Below, piece by piece: positions 6,901-13,939 of a DNA stretch of 13,987 nt (the first letter of the stretch is position 1; the number at the start of each line of letters is the position of its first letter). This DNA comes from an uncultured Mycoplasmatota bacterium (GTDB lineage Bacteria > Bacillota_I > Bacilli_A > RF39 > UBA660), in assembly GCA_900551925.1 (NCBI GenBank), contig URXR01000030.1:1-13987 (forward strand), read 5' to 3'. The position numbers and the translations under genes were made by a program. Under the pieces are notes generated by a model. It ran no database searches. It had not been told where the DNA came from and saw only the letters and a program-made list of their open reading frames with translations.

Positions 6901-8620
6901 TTATCCTTGGTTTAAATTTTATGGAGATGTTCCTAAGAGCCTAGAATATCCAGATTGTTCAATGGTTGAGATGGTTGCTAGTACTGCTATTAAATATCCT
7001 CATAATTATGCTTATCAATATTTTAATAATAAGTGTACTTATAAAGAGTTTATGGAAGAAATAGAAGCTTGTGCACGAGGGCTTAAAATTTTAGGGGTAA
7101 AGGAAGGAGATGTTGTTAGTATTTGCATGCCTAACACACCTCAGGCGATTATTATGTTTTATGCTATTAACATGGTTGGAGCTATTGCTAATATGATTCA
7201 TCCTTTATCTAGTGAAAAAGAAATAGAAATGTATCTTAATAAGAGTAACTCTACAGTTATACTTACTTTAGATATGAATTATAAAAAAGTTATTAATATA
7301 ATAAACAATACTAAAGTTACGAAAGTGATTATTGGATCAGCTGGTGATGATTTAAAAGGTGTTAAGAAAATTTTATATTCTATTTTTAATACAGATCTTA
7401 CTAAAGCTATAAAAAGTATAGAAGCAGTATTTTTAAAAGCATTTAAAAACAGAGAAGTTTTATCGTATAAAAGAATGATTCAAAAGGGTAATAATTATTA
7501 TGAAGATGTATGGTCTTGCAGTAAGGGAGATGATCCAGCAGTTATTCTTTATAGTGGAGGTACTTCTGGAGTTCCTAAGGGAATACTTCTTTCTAATCGT
7601 AATTTTAATGCTTTAGCAAAACAAGCTTATTTTATGTGTGCTCCTGTTAAAGCAGGGGATTCTATACTTTCTATAATGCCTATTTTTCATGGATTTGGGT
7701 TAGGAGTTTGTATTCATACGTGTTTTACTATTGGTGGAAAGGGTATTTTAGTACCTAAACTTGAGGTTAAAAAACTTGTAAAACTTATTAGAAAAACTCG
7801 TCCTAACTTTTTAGTTGGGGTTCCGACATTATTTGAAGCTATTACTAAAAATAAGAAGATAAAAGAAGGAGATTTTTCTTCTGTTACAACTATTGTATCT
7901 GGTGGAGATATGATGGATGAAGAAAATTTTACTAAGTATAATGAATTTTTTGCTAAGTATGGAAGTAAAGCTAAAATTAGGATAGGATATGGTCTTACTG
8001 AAGCAGTTGCTGCTACATGTGTTTGCCCCCTGGATGGACATAGACCTAATAGTATAGGAATACCTTTTCCTGATGTTGTTTATAAAATAGTAGAAATAGG
8101 AACAACTAAGGAATTAAAAGCAAATCAAGATGGAGAAATATGTATAAGTGGTCCTTCAGTTATGATAGGATATTTGAATGAGGAAGAAGAAACAAATAAC
8201 ACCTTGAAACGTCATAAGGATGGAAAAATATGGCTTCATACTGGAGATGTAGGTTCAATGGATGAAGATGGATATATCTATTTTAAATCTAGGATTAAAA
8301 GAATAATTATAACATCAGGTTATAATGTTTATCCATCTTATATTGAGAATATTATAAATAAACATGAGTATGTTGCTTCTTGTAGTGTAATTGGTGTTCC
8401 AGATTCTTATAGAGGTCAAAGAGTAAAAGCATATGTAGTTTTAAAGAAAGAGGTTAAAATTAGTGATGAGGTAGAAGAGGAAATAAAAGAGCATTGTAAA
8501 AAGTACATTGCTAAATATGCTATGCCTCGTGAATTTGAATTTAAAAAAGAACTTCCTAAAACTTTGGTAGGAAAGATAGCTTATACTGTGTTAGAGGAAG
8601 AAGAAAGAAGTAAAGAATAG
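6875..8620 (+). CDS. AMP-dependent acyl-CoA synthetase/ligase (class I adenylate-forming enzyme), 581 aa
   Basis: The ATG at 6875 is 8 nt after GGAGGG (6861-6866). A GTG at 6872 is an alternative. A longer frame from TTG 6830 would translate through the ribosome binding site. All hallmark motifs of ANL adenylating enzymes are present: the P-loop-like YSGGTSGVPKG (226-236), GYGLTEA (371-377), HTGD (455-458) and FKSRIKRIIITSGYNVYPS (470-488), with the C-terminal lysine in LPKTLVGK (Lys567). The enzyme should join a carboxylic acid to AMP using ATP and then transfer it, most likely to CoA. Length and layout fit medium- or long-chain fatty acyl-CoA ligases, but the acid is not readable by eye. 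No carrier-protein domain is attached. Its 5' end lies inside the acyltransferase-like gene, which suggests one pathway: activation here, transfer or recognition by the partner. Confidence 0.9.
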   Translation: MIRLGKKNDYPWFKFYGDVPKSLEYPDCSMVEMVASTAIKYPHNYAYQYFNNKCTYKEFMEEIEACARGLKILGVKEGDVVSICMPNTPQAIIMFYAINMVGAIANMIHPLSSEKEIEMYLNKSNSTVILTLDMNYKKVINIINNTKVTKVIIGSAGDDLKGVKKILYSIFNTDLTKAIKSIEAVFLKAFKNREVLSYKRMIQKGNNYYEDVWSCSKGDDPAVILYSGGTSGVPKGILLSNRNFNALAKQAYFMCAPVKAGDSILSIMPIFHGFGLGVCIHTCFTIGGKGILVPKLEVKKLVKLIRKTRPNFLVGVPTLFEAITKNKKIKEGDFSSVTTIVSGGDMMDEENFTKYNEFFAKYGSKAKIRIGYGLTEAVAATCVCPLDGHRPNSIGIPFPDVVYKIVEIGTTKELKANQDGEICISGPSVMIGYLNEEEETNNTLKRHKDGKIWLHTGDVGSMDEDGYIYFKSRIKRIIITSGYNVYPSYIENIINKHEYVASCSVIGVPDSYRGQRVKAYVVLKKEVKISDEVEEEIKEHCKKYIAKYAMPREFEFKKELPKTLVGKIAYTVLEEEERSKE

Positions 8621-8681
8621 ATTAAATAATTTAGTATTACTTTTGATTTTATTTAGACTTTTTGGTATTGAAGGTGATATT

Positions 8682-9587
8682 ATGAAAAGTAAAGATATTA
8701 ATTATAAAATACAAAAAAAGTTTTTTGAAGAAGAGTATATGTTAACTAGTTATCATTATAAAAGTGATAAAGAGTTAAATATACTTACAGTGGGAGATTT
8801 GCATTATCATGAAAATGTTGATAAGCAAATATTTAAAATGTTAGTGTGTCATGTTATTGAAACAAAACCAGATTTTATTGTTATTCCTGGAGATTTAATC
8901 GAAACCAAGAAATTTTTGAATAATGCAAAAGAAAGAGAGTTTTTTGAAAGTTTAATTAAGGAAATGGGAGAGATAGCTCCGGTTATAATTATCCCAGGTA
9001 ATCATGAGATTGCAAATTTTAATACTAAATTTAATAGGGATGATGAAAGTAATATTTTAAAATATATGGATAGTTTAAATAAATTTAAAAATATTTATTT
9101 TTTAAATAATGAAAAAGTTAATTTTGGTAATATAGTATTTTTTGGATTTAATCCTAGGCTAGAGTATTATTTAAAATATGGCAGTCGAAAGGGTAAAGAA
9201 ATAATTAGAGATGATTATTTAAAAAGTGGTCTTAGAATGGCAGAAGCTGATTATAATATTTTACTTTCACATCTTCCTCCAGAGGATTTTATAGATTTAG
9301 ATAAAACAGATTTAGTAATAGCAGGACATTGGCATGATGGGTATTTACCTAAAAAATTAGATAGATTTTTAGGTAATACTAATGCAGGATTATTTTTTAC
9401 TCCACTTAGAAAACCTTTTCCTGGTATAGTTTGCCGGGGAGTTCATGATTTTGGAAGAGGTTACTTATTTATAACACAAGGATTTAGAAAGTGGACTGCA
9501 GATATTAAGCTTTTTAATGCTTTTGAAAAAATAACTGCTAATGATGTGGAAAAGTTAATAATAAAAAATCCAAAAATAAGACGTTAA
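8682..9587 (+). CDS. Calcineurin-like metallophosphoesterase, 301 aa
   Basis: The ATG at 8682 is chosen because AAGGTGAT (8671-8678), a match to the anti-Shine-Dalgarno complement, precedes it; the frame also offers a weaker start at 8643. The metal-binding motifs of the PF00149 fold are complete and in order: DLH (39-41), PGDLIE (69-74), GNHE (106-109), SHLPP (196-200) and GHWH (215-218). The protein is therefore expected to be an active two-metal phosphoesterase. The GHWHDG and later FITQGFRKW segments recall the YkuE-like branch of phosphohydrolases, but there is no signal peptide or membrane anchor, so it probably acts in the cytoplasm. The substrate is unknown. It lies 61 nt after the ligase with no terminator between, so it is likely co-transcribed. 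Confidence 0.85.
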   Translation: MKSKDINYKIQKKFFEEEYMLTSYHYKSDKELNILTVGDLHYHENVDKQIFKMLVCHVIETKPDFIVIPGDLIETKKFLNNAKEREFFESLIKEMGEIAPVIIIPGNHEIANFNTKFNRDDESNILKYMDSLNKFKNIYFLNNEKVNFGNIVFFGFNPRLEYYLKYGSRKGKEIIRDDYLKSGLRMAEADYNILLSHLPPEDFIDLDKTDLVIAGHWHDGYLPKKLDRFLGNTNAGLFFTPLRKPFPGIVCRGVHDFGRGYLFITQGFRKWTADIKLFNAFEKITANDVEKLIIKNPKIRR

Positions 9588-9600
9588 TAAAAATTTTTAT
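9587..9600. repeat. 14-bp AT-only palindrome after the phosphoesterase gene
   Basis: ATAAAAATTTTTAT is a perfect palindrome whose first base is the last base of the stop codon. As RNA it would form only a weak A-U hairpin. It could act as a poor terminator, but the low stability makes this uncertain. Confidence 0.25.
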
Positions 9601-9604
9601 ATAT

Positions 9605-9621
9605 TTGAAACTTTTTTGATA
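9605..9621 (+). promoter_or_regulatory. Possible ECF-type -35 element ahead of the sigma factor gene
   Basis: TTGAAACTTTTTTGATA contains the GAAAC followed by a T-run that is typical of ECF sigma -35 elements, 33-49 nt before the sigma factor ATG. Such genes often control themselves. No CGTC-like -10 is visible at the expected distance, and neither TTGAAA nor TTGATA has a good TATAAT 17 nt downstream, so the assignment is tentative. Confidence 0.3.
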
Positions 9622-9653
9622 AAAAATGACACTATATGTGTGAGGGTGATAAA

Positions 9654-10181
9654 ATGTTCGAACAAAAAGCCTTTAGTTTATTTGATAAAGTATATAATGA
9701 TACTTATGATAATTTACTTAAATATGTGATATGTAAATGTTCTAATATTGATGATGTTAATGATATTATTCAGGATACTTATTTTGAATTTTATAATAAG
9801 CTAAATGAAAAAAAAGAAATTAAAGATTATAATAAGTACTTGATAGGAATTTGCAAAAACATTATAAGAAAACACTATAGGACAAAATATAAAAAAGATG
9901 AATTTCAAGTTTTGTTTGATGATAGTAATAATATTCAAAATATTGGGGATAATTTTAATTTAGAAGAGTCATTACTAAAAAAAGAACAATTTGATACGAT
10001 ATTTAAGTATTTGAAAGAAAAGAATGTTTTAGTTTTTAAAGTGTTTTATTTATTTTATCATGATGAATTAAGCATAAAAGATATAGCTAAAGAGCTTGAT
10101 ATATCTTTAAGTAAGACAAAAAATATTTTGTATAGAACTTTAAGTGAATTAAAAGATGTGCTTAAAAAGGAGATGATATAA
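9654..10181 (+). CDS. ECF-type RNA polymerase sigma factor, 175 aa
   Basis: The ATG at 9654 follows GAGG (9642-9645) by 8 nt; an in-frame ATG at 9636 would translate through this ribosome binding site and has none of its own. Only sigma regions 2 and 4 are present, as in ECF factors. Region 2 spans about residues 14-80, with IDDVNDIIQDTYFEFYNKL (32-50) as the core-polymerase-binding segment and a basic IRKHYRTKYKK end. An acidic linker follows, and region 4 is a helix-turn-helix around LSIKDIAKELDISLSKTKNI (139-158). There is no SigI-type extended C-terminus. It should direct polymerase to a small regulon and be held inactive by the membrane protein encoded next, whose start codon overlaps its stop by one base (TAATG). 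Confidence 0.88.
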   Translation: MFEQKAFSLFDKVYNDTYDNLLKYVICKCSNIDDVNDIIQDTYFEFYNKLNEKKEIKDYNKYLIGICKNIIRKHYRTKYKKDEFQVLFDDSNNIQNIGDNFNLEESLLKKEQFDTIFKYLKEKNVLVFKVFYLFYHDELSIKDIAKELDISLSKTKNILYRTLSELKDVLKKEMI

Positions 10182-11086
10182 TGAATAAAAATAGTAATTT
10201 AAAAACTTACTTTGATAGTAAGTTTAATAAGGAGGAAAATTATAATAAGATTATGGAAAAAGTAAAAAAAGAGGAAAAGGTTCAAGAAAAAAAAGAAAAA
10301 AGATTATCTTTTAGGAGTTTTTATGTTCTAGCACCAGTTTGTTTATTTATTCTTTTATTAGCAGGAGCTTTTGGGTTTAATTTTTATAACAGTAATAAAG
10401 TTGTTAGTTATTTATCTATTGATATTAATCCTAGTGTTATGCTTGGGGTTAATAGCAAAGATACTGTTAAAGAAGTTGATAATTTAAATGATGATGCTAA
10501 AAAATTAACTGAGGATTTAGATTTAGTAGGTATGGAAGTAGATGATGCTACTAACAAGATTATAGACAAGGCTATAGAACTTGGTTATATTAATGAGGAA
10601 GATAGTGATAATACAATTTTACTTTCAACATATTGTGATAATAAGAAAGCTTCAAATAGTATAAAAAATAAAGTTAATAATAGTGTTAATAAAAATTTAA
10701 ATGCAAGGGGAATAAGAGCTTTAATTGTAGATGAAGAGTTAACTGTTGAAGATGCTCAAAAAGCTAATGAATATGGAGTTAGTGAAGCTAAAATTTTATT
10801 TGTAAAAAGAGCTTTAGAAGAAAATCCTGATTTAGAGTTTGAAGATTTGATTTATTTACCTGCTAAAGAAATTGCTAAGTATATTAGTGATTATGATAGT
10901 ATTACTGGTGGTAAAGGTCAAGGAAATGGAAATGGCTCTAGTCAAGGTCAAGGAAATGGAAGTGGTTCTGGTCAAGGTCAAGGAAATGGAAGTAGTTCTG
11001 GTCAAGGTCAAGGAAATGGTGATCAAATAAGAAAACAAGATGGAACAGGAGATTGTAAAGGAACAAATTGTATAAATCAAAATTAG
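10181..11086 (+). CDS. RsgI-type membrane anti-sigma factor with Gly/Gln repeat tail, 301 aa
   Basis: The ATG at 10181 has AAGGAG (10167-10172), spacer 8, and overlaps the sigma gene stop, so the two are translationally coupled. Residues 1-46 are cytoplasmic, Lys/Glu-rich and helical, and should bind the sigma factor; they do not look like the beta-rich RsgI_N domain. One membrane helix spans about 47-69. The outside part resembles the RsgI middle domain: SYLSIDINPSVMLGVNSKD (76-94), paired helices with NKIIDKAIELGYI (125-137), and a second segment to ~235. In clostridial RsgI proteins autocleavage occurs at the Asn-Pro bond of this motif, here Asn83-Pro84. Residues 246-280 are a low-complexity tail with a repeated GQGNG core, followed by CKGTNC (292-297), two Cys that could form a disulfide. 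Signal, ligand and regulon are unknown. Confidence 0.85.
   Translation: MNKNSNLKTYFDSKFNKEENYNKIMEKVKKEEKVQEKKEKRLSFRSFYVLAPVCLFILLLAGAFGFNFYNSNKVVSYLSIDINPSVMLGVNSKDTVKEVDNLNDDAKKLTEDLDLVGMEVDDATNKIIDKAIELGYINEEDSDNTILLSTYCDNKKASNSIKNKVNNSVNKNLNARGIRALIVDEELTVEDAQKANEYGVSEAKILFVKRALEENPDLEFEDLIYLPAKEIAKYISDYDSITGGKGQGNGNGSSQGQGNGSGSGQGQGNGSSSGQGQGNGDQIRKQDGTGDCKGTNCINQN
10916..11019 (+). repeat. Four copies of GGTCAAGGAAATGG at 30-nt spacing
   Basis: The 14-nt sequence occurs at 10916, 10946, 10976 and 11006, exactly 30 nt apart, and encodes a 10-residue Gly/Gln/Asn/Ser unit in the tail of the anti-sigma factor. The intervening bases vary slightly. The array could change length by slippage without breaking the frame. 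Confidence 0.85.
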
Positions 11087-11109
11087 AAAAAGATTCTTTT
11101 TCTTTTTTT
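11085..11109 (+). terminator. Intrinsic terminator of the sigma/anti-sigma operon
   Basis: AGAAAAAG (11085-11092) pairs perfectly with CTTTTTCT (11096-11103) around a 3-nt loop, followed by a T-run to 11109. The first arm begins at the last two bases of the anti-sigma stop codon. The stem is A-U rich but the T-tract is strong. Confidence 0.7.
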
Positions 11110-11134
11110 GTTTGTAAAAAAATAAGAATTTTAC

Positions 11135-11163
11135 TTGATTTTTATAGTAAGATATAGTATATT
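11135..11163 (+). promoter_or_regulatory. Sigma-A-type promoter of rpsO
   Basis: TTGATT (11135-11140), a 17-nt spacer and TATATT (11158-11163) form a good promoter. Transcription should begin near 11170, just before the first stem of the leader, giving an untranslated leader of about 70 nt. Confidence 0.7.
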
Positions 11164-11170
11164 ATATGTG

Positions 11171-11236
11171 TTCTGCATCGTGGTTAGATTTAAAAACCTC
11201 ATCTATACTAGGTTGCAGTGAATTTTATAAGGAGGT
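11171..11236 (+). promoter_or_regulatory. Structured rpsO leader, probable S15 autoregulatory element
   Basis: CTGCA (11173-11177) pairs with TGCAG (11214-11218) to close the leader. Inside, TAGAT (11185-11189) can pair with ATCTA (11201-11205). Competing pairs exist: GGTT 11182-11185 with AACC 11195-11198, and AACCT 11195-11199 with AGGTT 11210-11214. The ribosome binding site AAGGAGGT (11229-11236) follows closely. Bacterial rpsO leaders are known to bind S15 and block their own translation through structures mimicking its 16S rRNA site. Position and mutually exclusive folds fit that, but I identified it by reading, not by a covariance model. Confidence 0.5.
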
Positions 11237-11241
11237 AAATA

Positions 11242-11511
11242 ATGGCATTAAGTAAAGAAAAAAAAGAAGAAATCATCAAAAGATTTGCTAAGGATGAAAA
11301 AGATACTGGTTCTGCTGAAGTTCAAATTGCAATTCTTACTGAAGAAATTCTTGTTTTAACTGAGCATTTGAAAGAACATAAACATGATTATCATTCAAGA
11401 AGAGGAATGCTTAAGAAAGTAGGACAAAGAAGAAGTTTACTTAATTACTTGAAGAAAAAAGATATTACAAGATATCGTGATGTTATTAAAAAATTAGGTT
11501 TAAGAAAATAG
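11242..11511 (+). CDS. rpsO: 30S ribosomal protein S15
   Basis: This is an 89-residue protein of normal S15 length. It has the family's recognisable segments: the TGSAEVQIAILTEEI helix (residues 22-36), LKEHKHDYHSRRGM (about 43-56), and the C-terminal LLNYLKKKDITRYRDVIKKL. S15 binds the central domain of 16S rRNA early in small-subunit assembly. The ATG follows AAGGAGGT (11229-11236) by 5 nt. It has its own promoter and structured leader, and lies immediately upstream of pnp, a gene order conserved across many bacteria. Nothing is missing or altered. Confidence 0.98.
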   Translation: MALSKEKKEEIIKRFAKDEKDTGSAEVQIAILTEEILVLTEHLKEHKHDYHSRRGMLKKVGQRRSLLNYLKKKDITRYRDVIKKLGLRK

Positions 11512-11513
11512 AT

Positions 11514-11543
11514 AGGCGCTTATTTTTTAGTGTCTTTTTATTT
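11514..11543 (+). terminator. Hairpin with U-tract between rpsO and pnp
   Basis: AGGCGCT (11514-11520) pairs with AGTGTCT (11529-11535), two of the seven pairs being G-U, around an 8-nt loop, followed by a T-rich tail. It could be a partial terminator that lowers pnp relative to rpsO, or a 3'-stabilising or processing stem. No separate pnp promoter is obvious in the 65-nt gap, so pnp probably depends on read-through. Confidence 0.5.
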
Positions 11544-11576
11544 AGGAATTTTATTAGAGGAAGGAAGAAATAATAG

Positions 11577-13694
11577 ATGAAGAAAGTATTTAAATTAGAT
11601 TTTAGAGGAAGAGAGTTAGTCGTAGAAATTGGAGAAATGGCTAAGCAAGCTTCTAGTTCATGTCTAGTAAGATATGGTGATACTGTAGTTTTAACAGCAG
11701 TTGTAAATAAGAAAGAACCTTCAACTGGAGATTTTTTTCCACTTATGGTTTTATATCAAGAAAAGCAGTATTCAGTTGGGAAAATTCCTGGTGGTTTCAT
11801 AAAGAGAGAAGGAAGACCAACTGAAAATGCTACACTTGCGGCAAGACTTATTGATAGACCTATTAGACCACTTTTTCCAGAAGGATTTAAAAATGAAGTA
11901 CAAATTGTAAATGAGGTATTATCAGTTGATACAGATAATTCACCAGAAATGGCAGCACTTTTTGGATCAAGTTTAGCACTTTCTATTAGTGATTTACCAT
12001 TTATGGGACCAGTTGCTTCGATAGTAGTAGGAAGAATAAATGGAGAATTTATAATTAATCCTACACCTGAAGAACAAGAAGAAAGTGATATTTATTTAAC
12101 AGTGGCAGGTACAAAAGAAGCTATTAATATGGTAGAATCAAGTGCTCAAGAGGTTTCTGAAGAAGATATGTTAGAGGCTTTAATGTTTGGTCATGACGCT
12201 ATAAAAGAACTTATCGATTTTGAGGAAAAAATAGTTGAAGAAGTAGGAGTACCTAAGAAAGATTATCCAATTATAAAAGTCGATGAGGAAATAAATGGAA
12301 AAGTTAGAGATTTAATTACTGTTAGAATGGTTAATGCTATTCAAATTCCAGAAAAGTTAGAAAGACAAGAGAGAATAGACGAATTAAAAGAAGAAGTTAG
12401 AGAAACTTTTAAAGAACTTTATAAAGATTCTGCAGATATTGATAGTGTTATTAATCAAGTTAATGAAGTTTTGGAAACTATTGAGTATGAAGAAATAAGA
12501 AGACTTATAACTGATGAAAAAATAAGACCAGATGGTAGAAGAGTAAATGAAATTAGACCACTTTCTTCACAAGTTGATATTTTACCTAGAACACATGGTT
12601 CTGCTATGTTTACGAGAGGTCAAACACAAGTTCTTAGTGTTACAACTTTAGGGTCTTTAAATGAATATCAAATTTTAGATGGACTTAGCGATGAAGAAGG
12701 AAAAAGATTTATGCATCATTACAATTTTCCACAATTTAGTGTTGGAGAAACAGGTAGATATGGAGCTCCTGGAAGAAGAGAAATTGGTCATGGTGCTTTA
12801 GGAGAAAAGGCTTTACTTAGAGTAATGCCTAGTGAAGAAGAATTTCCGTATACAATTAGAGTGGTATCTGAAGTATTAGAAAGTAATGGTTCATCATCAC
12901 AAGCAAGTATTTGTGCTGGATGTATGAGTTTAATGGCGGCAGGAGTACCTCTTAAAGATATGGTTGCAGGTATTGCTATGGGACTTATTACTAATGGTGA
13001 TAAATATACAATTCTTACTGATATTCAAGGAGCAGAAGACCATTTTGGAGATATGGATTTCAAAGTAGCAGGAACTAAAAATGGTATTTGTGCACTTCAA
13101 ATGGATATTAAGATAAAAGGAATTACAAAAGAAATTTTAGGAGAGGCTTTACAACAAGCTAAAAAGGCTAGAATGGAAATTTTAGATAATATGAAAACCG
13201 CTATTGATAAGCCAAGAGAAGAACTTTCTAAATATGCACCAAAAATTAAACAAATGAAAATTAAGGAAGAAAAAATTAAAGATGTTATTGGTAAAGGCGG
13301 AGAAGTTATTACTAAAATTATTCAAGATGCTAGTGGTGTAATAAGTGTTAATGATAAAAATGCTGTTAAAATTGATATAGAAGATGATGGTAGAGTTATT
13401 TTATATCATAGTGACTATGCTGTTATTGATAAAGCAATGGCTTTAATTGAAGACGCTGTAAGAGAGGTAGAAGAGGGAGAAATTTATACTGTTAAAGTTG
13501 TAAAAATAATTGAAGCTGGTTGTTTTGTAGAAGTATGGCCAGGATGTGAAGGTTTTGTTCATATCTCAAAACTTGCTAAAGAAAGAGTTAAGAAATGTGA
13601 AGATGTAGTAAAAGTTGGAGATGAGATAGTTGTTAAAGCTATTGGAACAGATAATAAAGGAAGACTTAACTTTTCAAGAAAGGATGCTATGTAA
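11577..13694 (+). CDS. pnp: Polyribonucleotide nucleotidyltransferase (PNPase)
   Basis: This is a full-length, 705-residue enzyme. PNPase degrades RNA 3' to 5' by phosphorolysis, releasing nucleoside diphosphates, and works in mRNA turnover as a trimer. Domains in order: first RNase PH-like core (1-~215, with GGFIKREGRPTE 72-83 and RLIDRPIRPLFPEG 90-103); helical linker (~240-310); second RNase PH core (~312-550) with RPDGRRVNEIRPL (317-329), NFPQFSVGETG (383-393), GSSSQAS (438-444, phosphate-binding) and FGDMDFKVAGT (490-500, catalytic Asp492 and Asp494); KH domain (~556-616) with the GKGG loop (572-575); and S1 domain (~633-702). The ATG at 11577 follows GAGGAAGG (11557-11564) by 12 nt, a rather long gap. 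It is probably co-transcribed with rpsO and is followed without any gap by the DUF1653 gene. Confidence 0.98.
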   Translation: MKKVFKLDFRGRELVVEIGEMAKQASSSCLVRYGDTVVLTAVVNKKEPSTGDFFPLMVLYQEKQYSVGKIPGGFIKREGRPTENATLAARLIDRPIRPLFPEGFKNEVQIVNEVLSVDTDNSPEMAALFGSSLALSISDLPFMGPVASIVVGRINGEFIINPTPEEQEESDIYLTVAGTKEAINMVESSAQEVSEEDMLEALMFGHDAIKELIDFEEKIVEEVGVPKKDYPIIKVDEEINGKVRDLITVRMVNAIQIPEKLERQERIDELKEEVRETFKELYKDSADIDSVINQVNEVLETIEYEEIRRLITDEKIRPDGRRVNEIRPLSSQVDILPRTHGSAMFTRGQTQVLSVTTLGSLNEYQILDGLSDEEGKRFMHHYNFPQFSVGETGRYGAPGRREIGHGALGEKALLRVMPSEEEFPYTIRVVSEVLESNGSSSQASICAGCMSLMAAGVPLKDMVAGIAMGLITNGDKYTILTDIQGAEDHFGDMDFKVAGTKNGICALQMDIKIKGITKEILGEALQQAKKARMEILDNMKTAIDKPREELSKYAPKIKQMKIKEEKIKDVIGKGGEVITKIIQDASGVISVNDKNAVKIDIEDDGRVILYHSDYAVIDKAMALIEDAVREVEEGEIYTVKVVKIIEAGCFVEVWPGCEGFVHISKLAKERVKKCEDVVKVGDEIVVKAIGTDNKGRLNFSRKDAM

Positions 13695-13928
13695 TTGGAA
13701 CATTTTAAAATAGCTAAAGGAATGAAGCTTAAACATTTTAAAGGACATGTAATTGAAATTTTAGAAATTGGTAAACATTCTGAAACTTTAGAGGACATGG
13801 TAGTTTATAAGCATCTTGGTACTAATGAAATTTGGATTAGACCTTTAAATATGTTTTATGATAAGGTAGATAAAGAAAAGTATCCTGAAGTTTTACAAGA
13901 GTATAGATTTGAAGAAGTTAGAGAGTAA
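13695..13928 (+). CDS. DUF1653 domain protein, 77 aa, TTG start
   Basis: The TTG start lies directly after the pnp stop. AAAGGA (13679-13684), inside pnp, is 10 nt ahead of it. An in-frame ATG at 13722 has its only purine-rich stretch touching the codon, so TTG is preferred, with ATG as the alternative (68 aa). DUF1653 proteins are small, beta-rich and of unknown function. The signature is clear: KLKHFKGHVIEILEIGKHSE (residues 11-30), TLEDMVVYKHLG (31-42) and IWIRPLNMFYDKV (46-58). Coupling to pnp is likely because a terminating ribosome could reinitiate at the adjacent codon. A functional link to RNA metabolism is not shown. Confidence 0.85.
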   Translation: MEHFKIAKGMKLKHFKGHVIEILEIGKHSETLEDMVVYKHLGTNEIWIRPLNMFYDKVDKEKYPEVLQEYRFEEVRE

Positions 13929-13939
13929 CTTCTTTTTTT
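13912..13939 (+). terminator. Strong intrinsic terminator after rpsO-pnp-DUF1653
   Basis: AAGAAGTTA (13912-13920) pairs perfectly with TAACTTCTT (13926-13934) around GAGAG, followed by a T-run to 13939. The first arm is coding sequence, and the TAA stop (13926-13928) begins the second arm. The remaining 48 nt of the window hold no feature I can support. Confidence 0.85.

Noticed and set aside
10856..11080. Minus-strand Ser/Thr/Leu repeat frame under the anti-sigma tail
   Set aside because: It is the antisense of the GQGNG repeat array, with no start signals.
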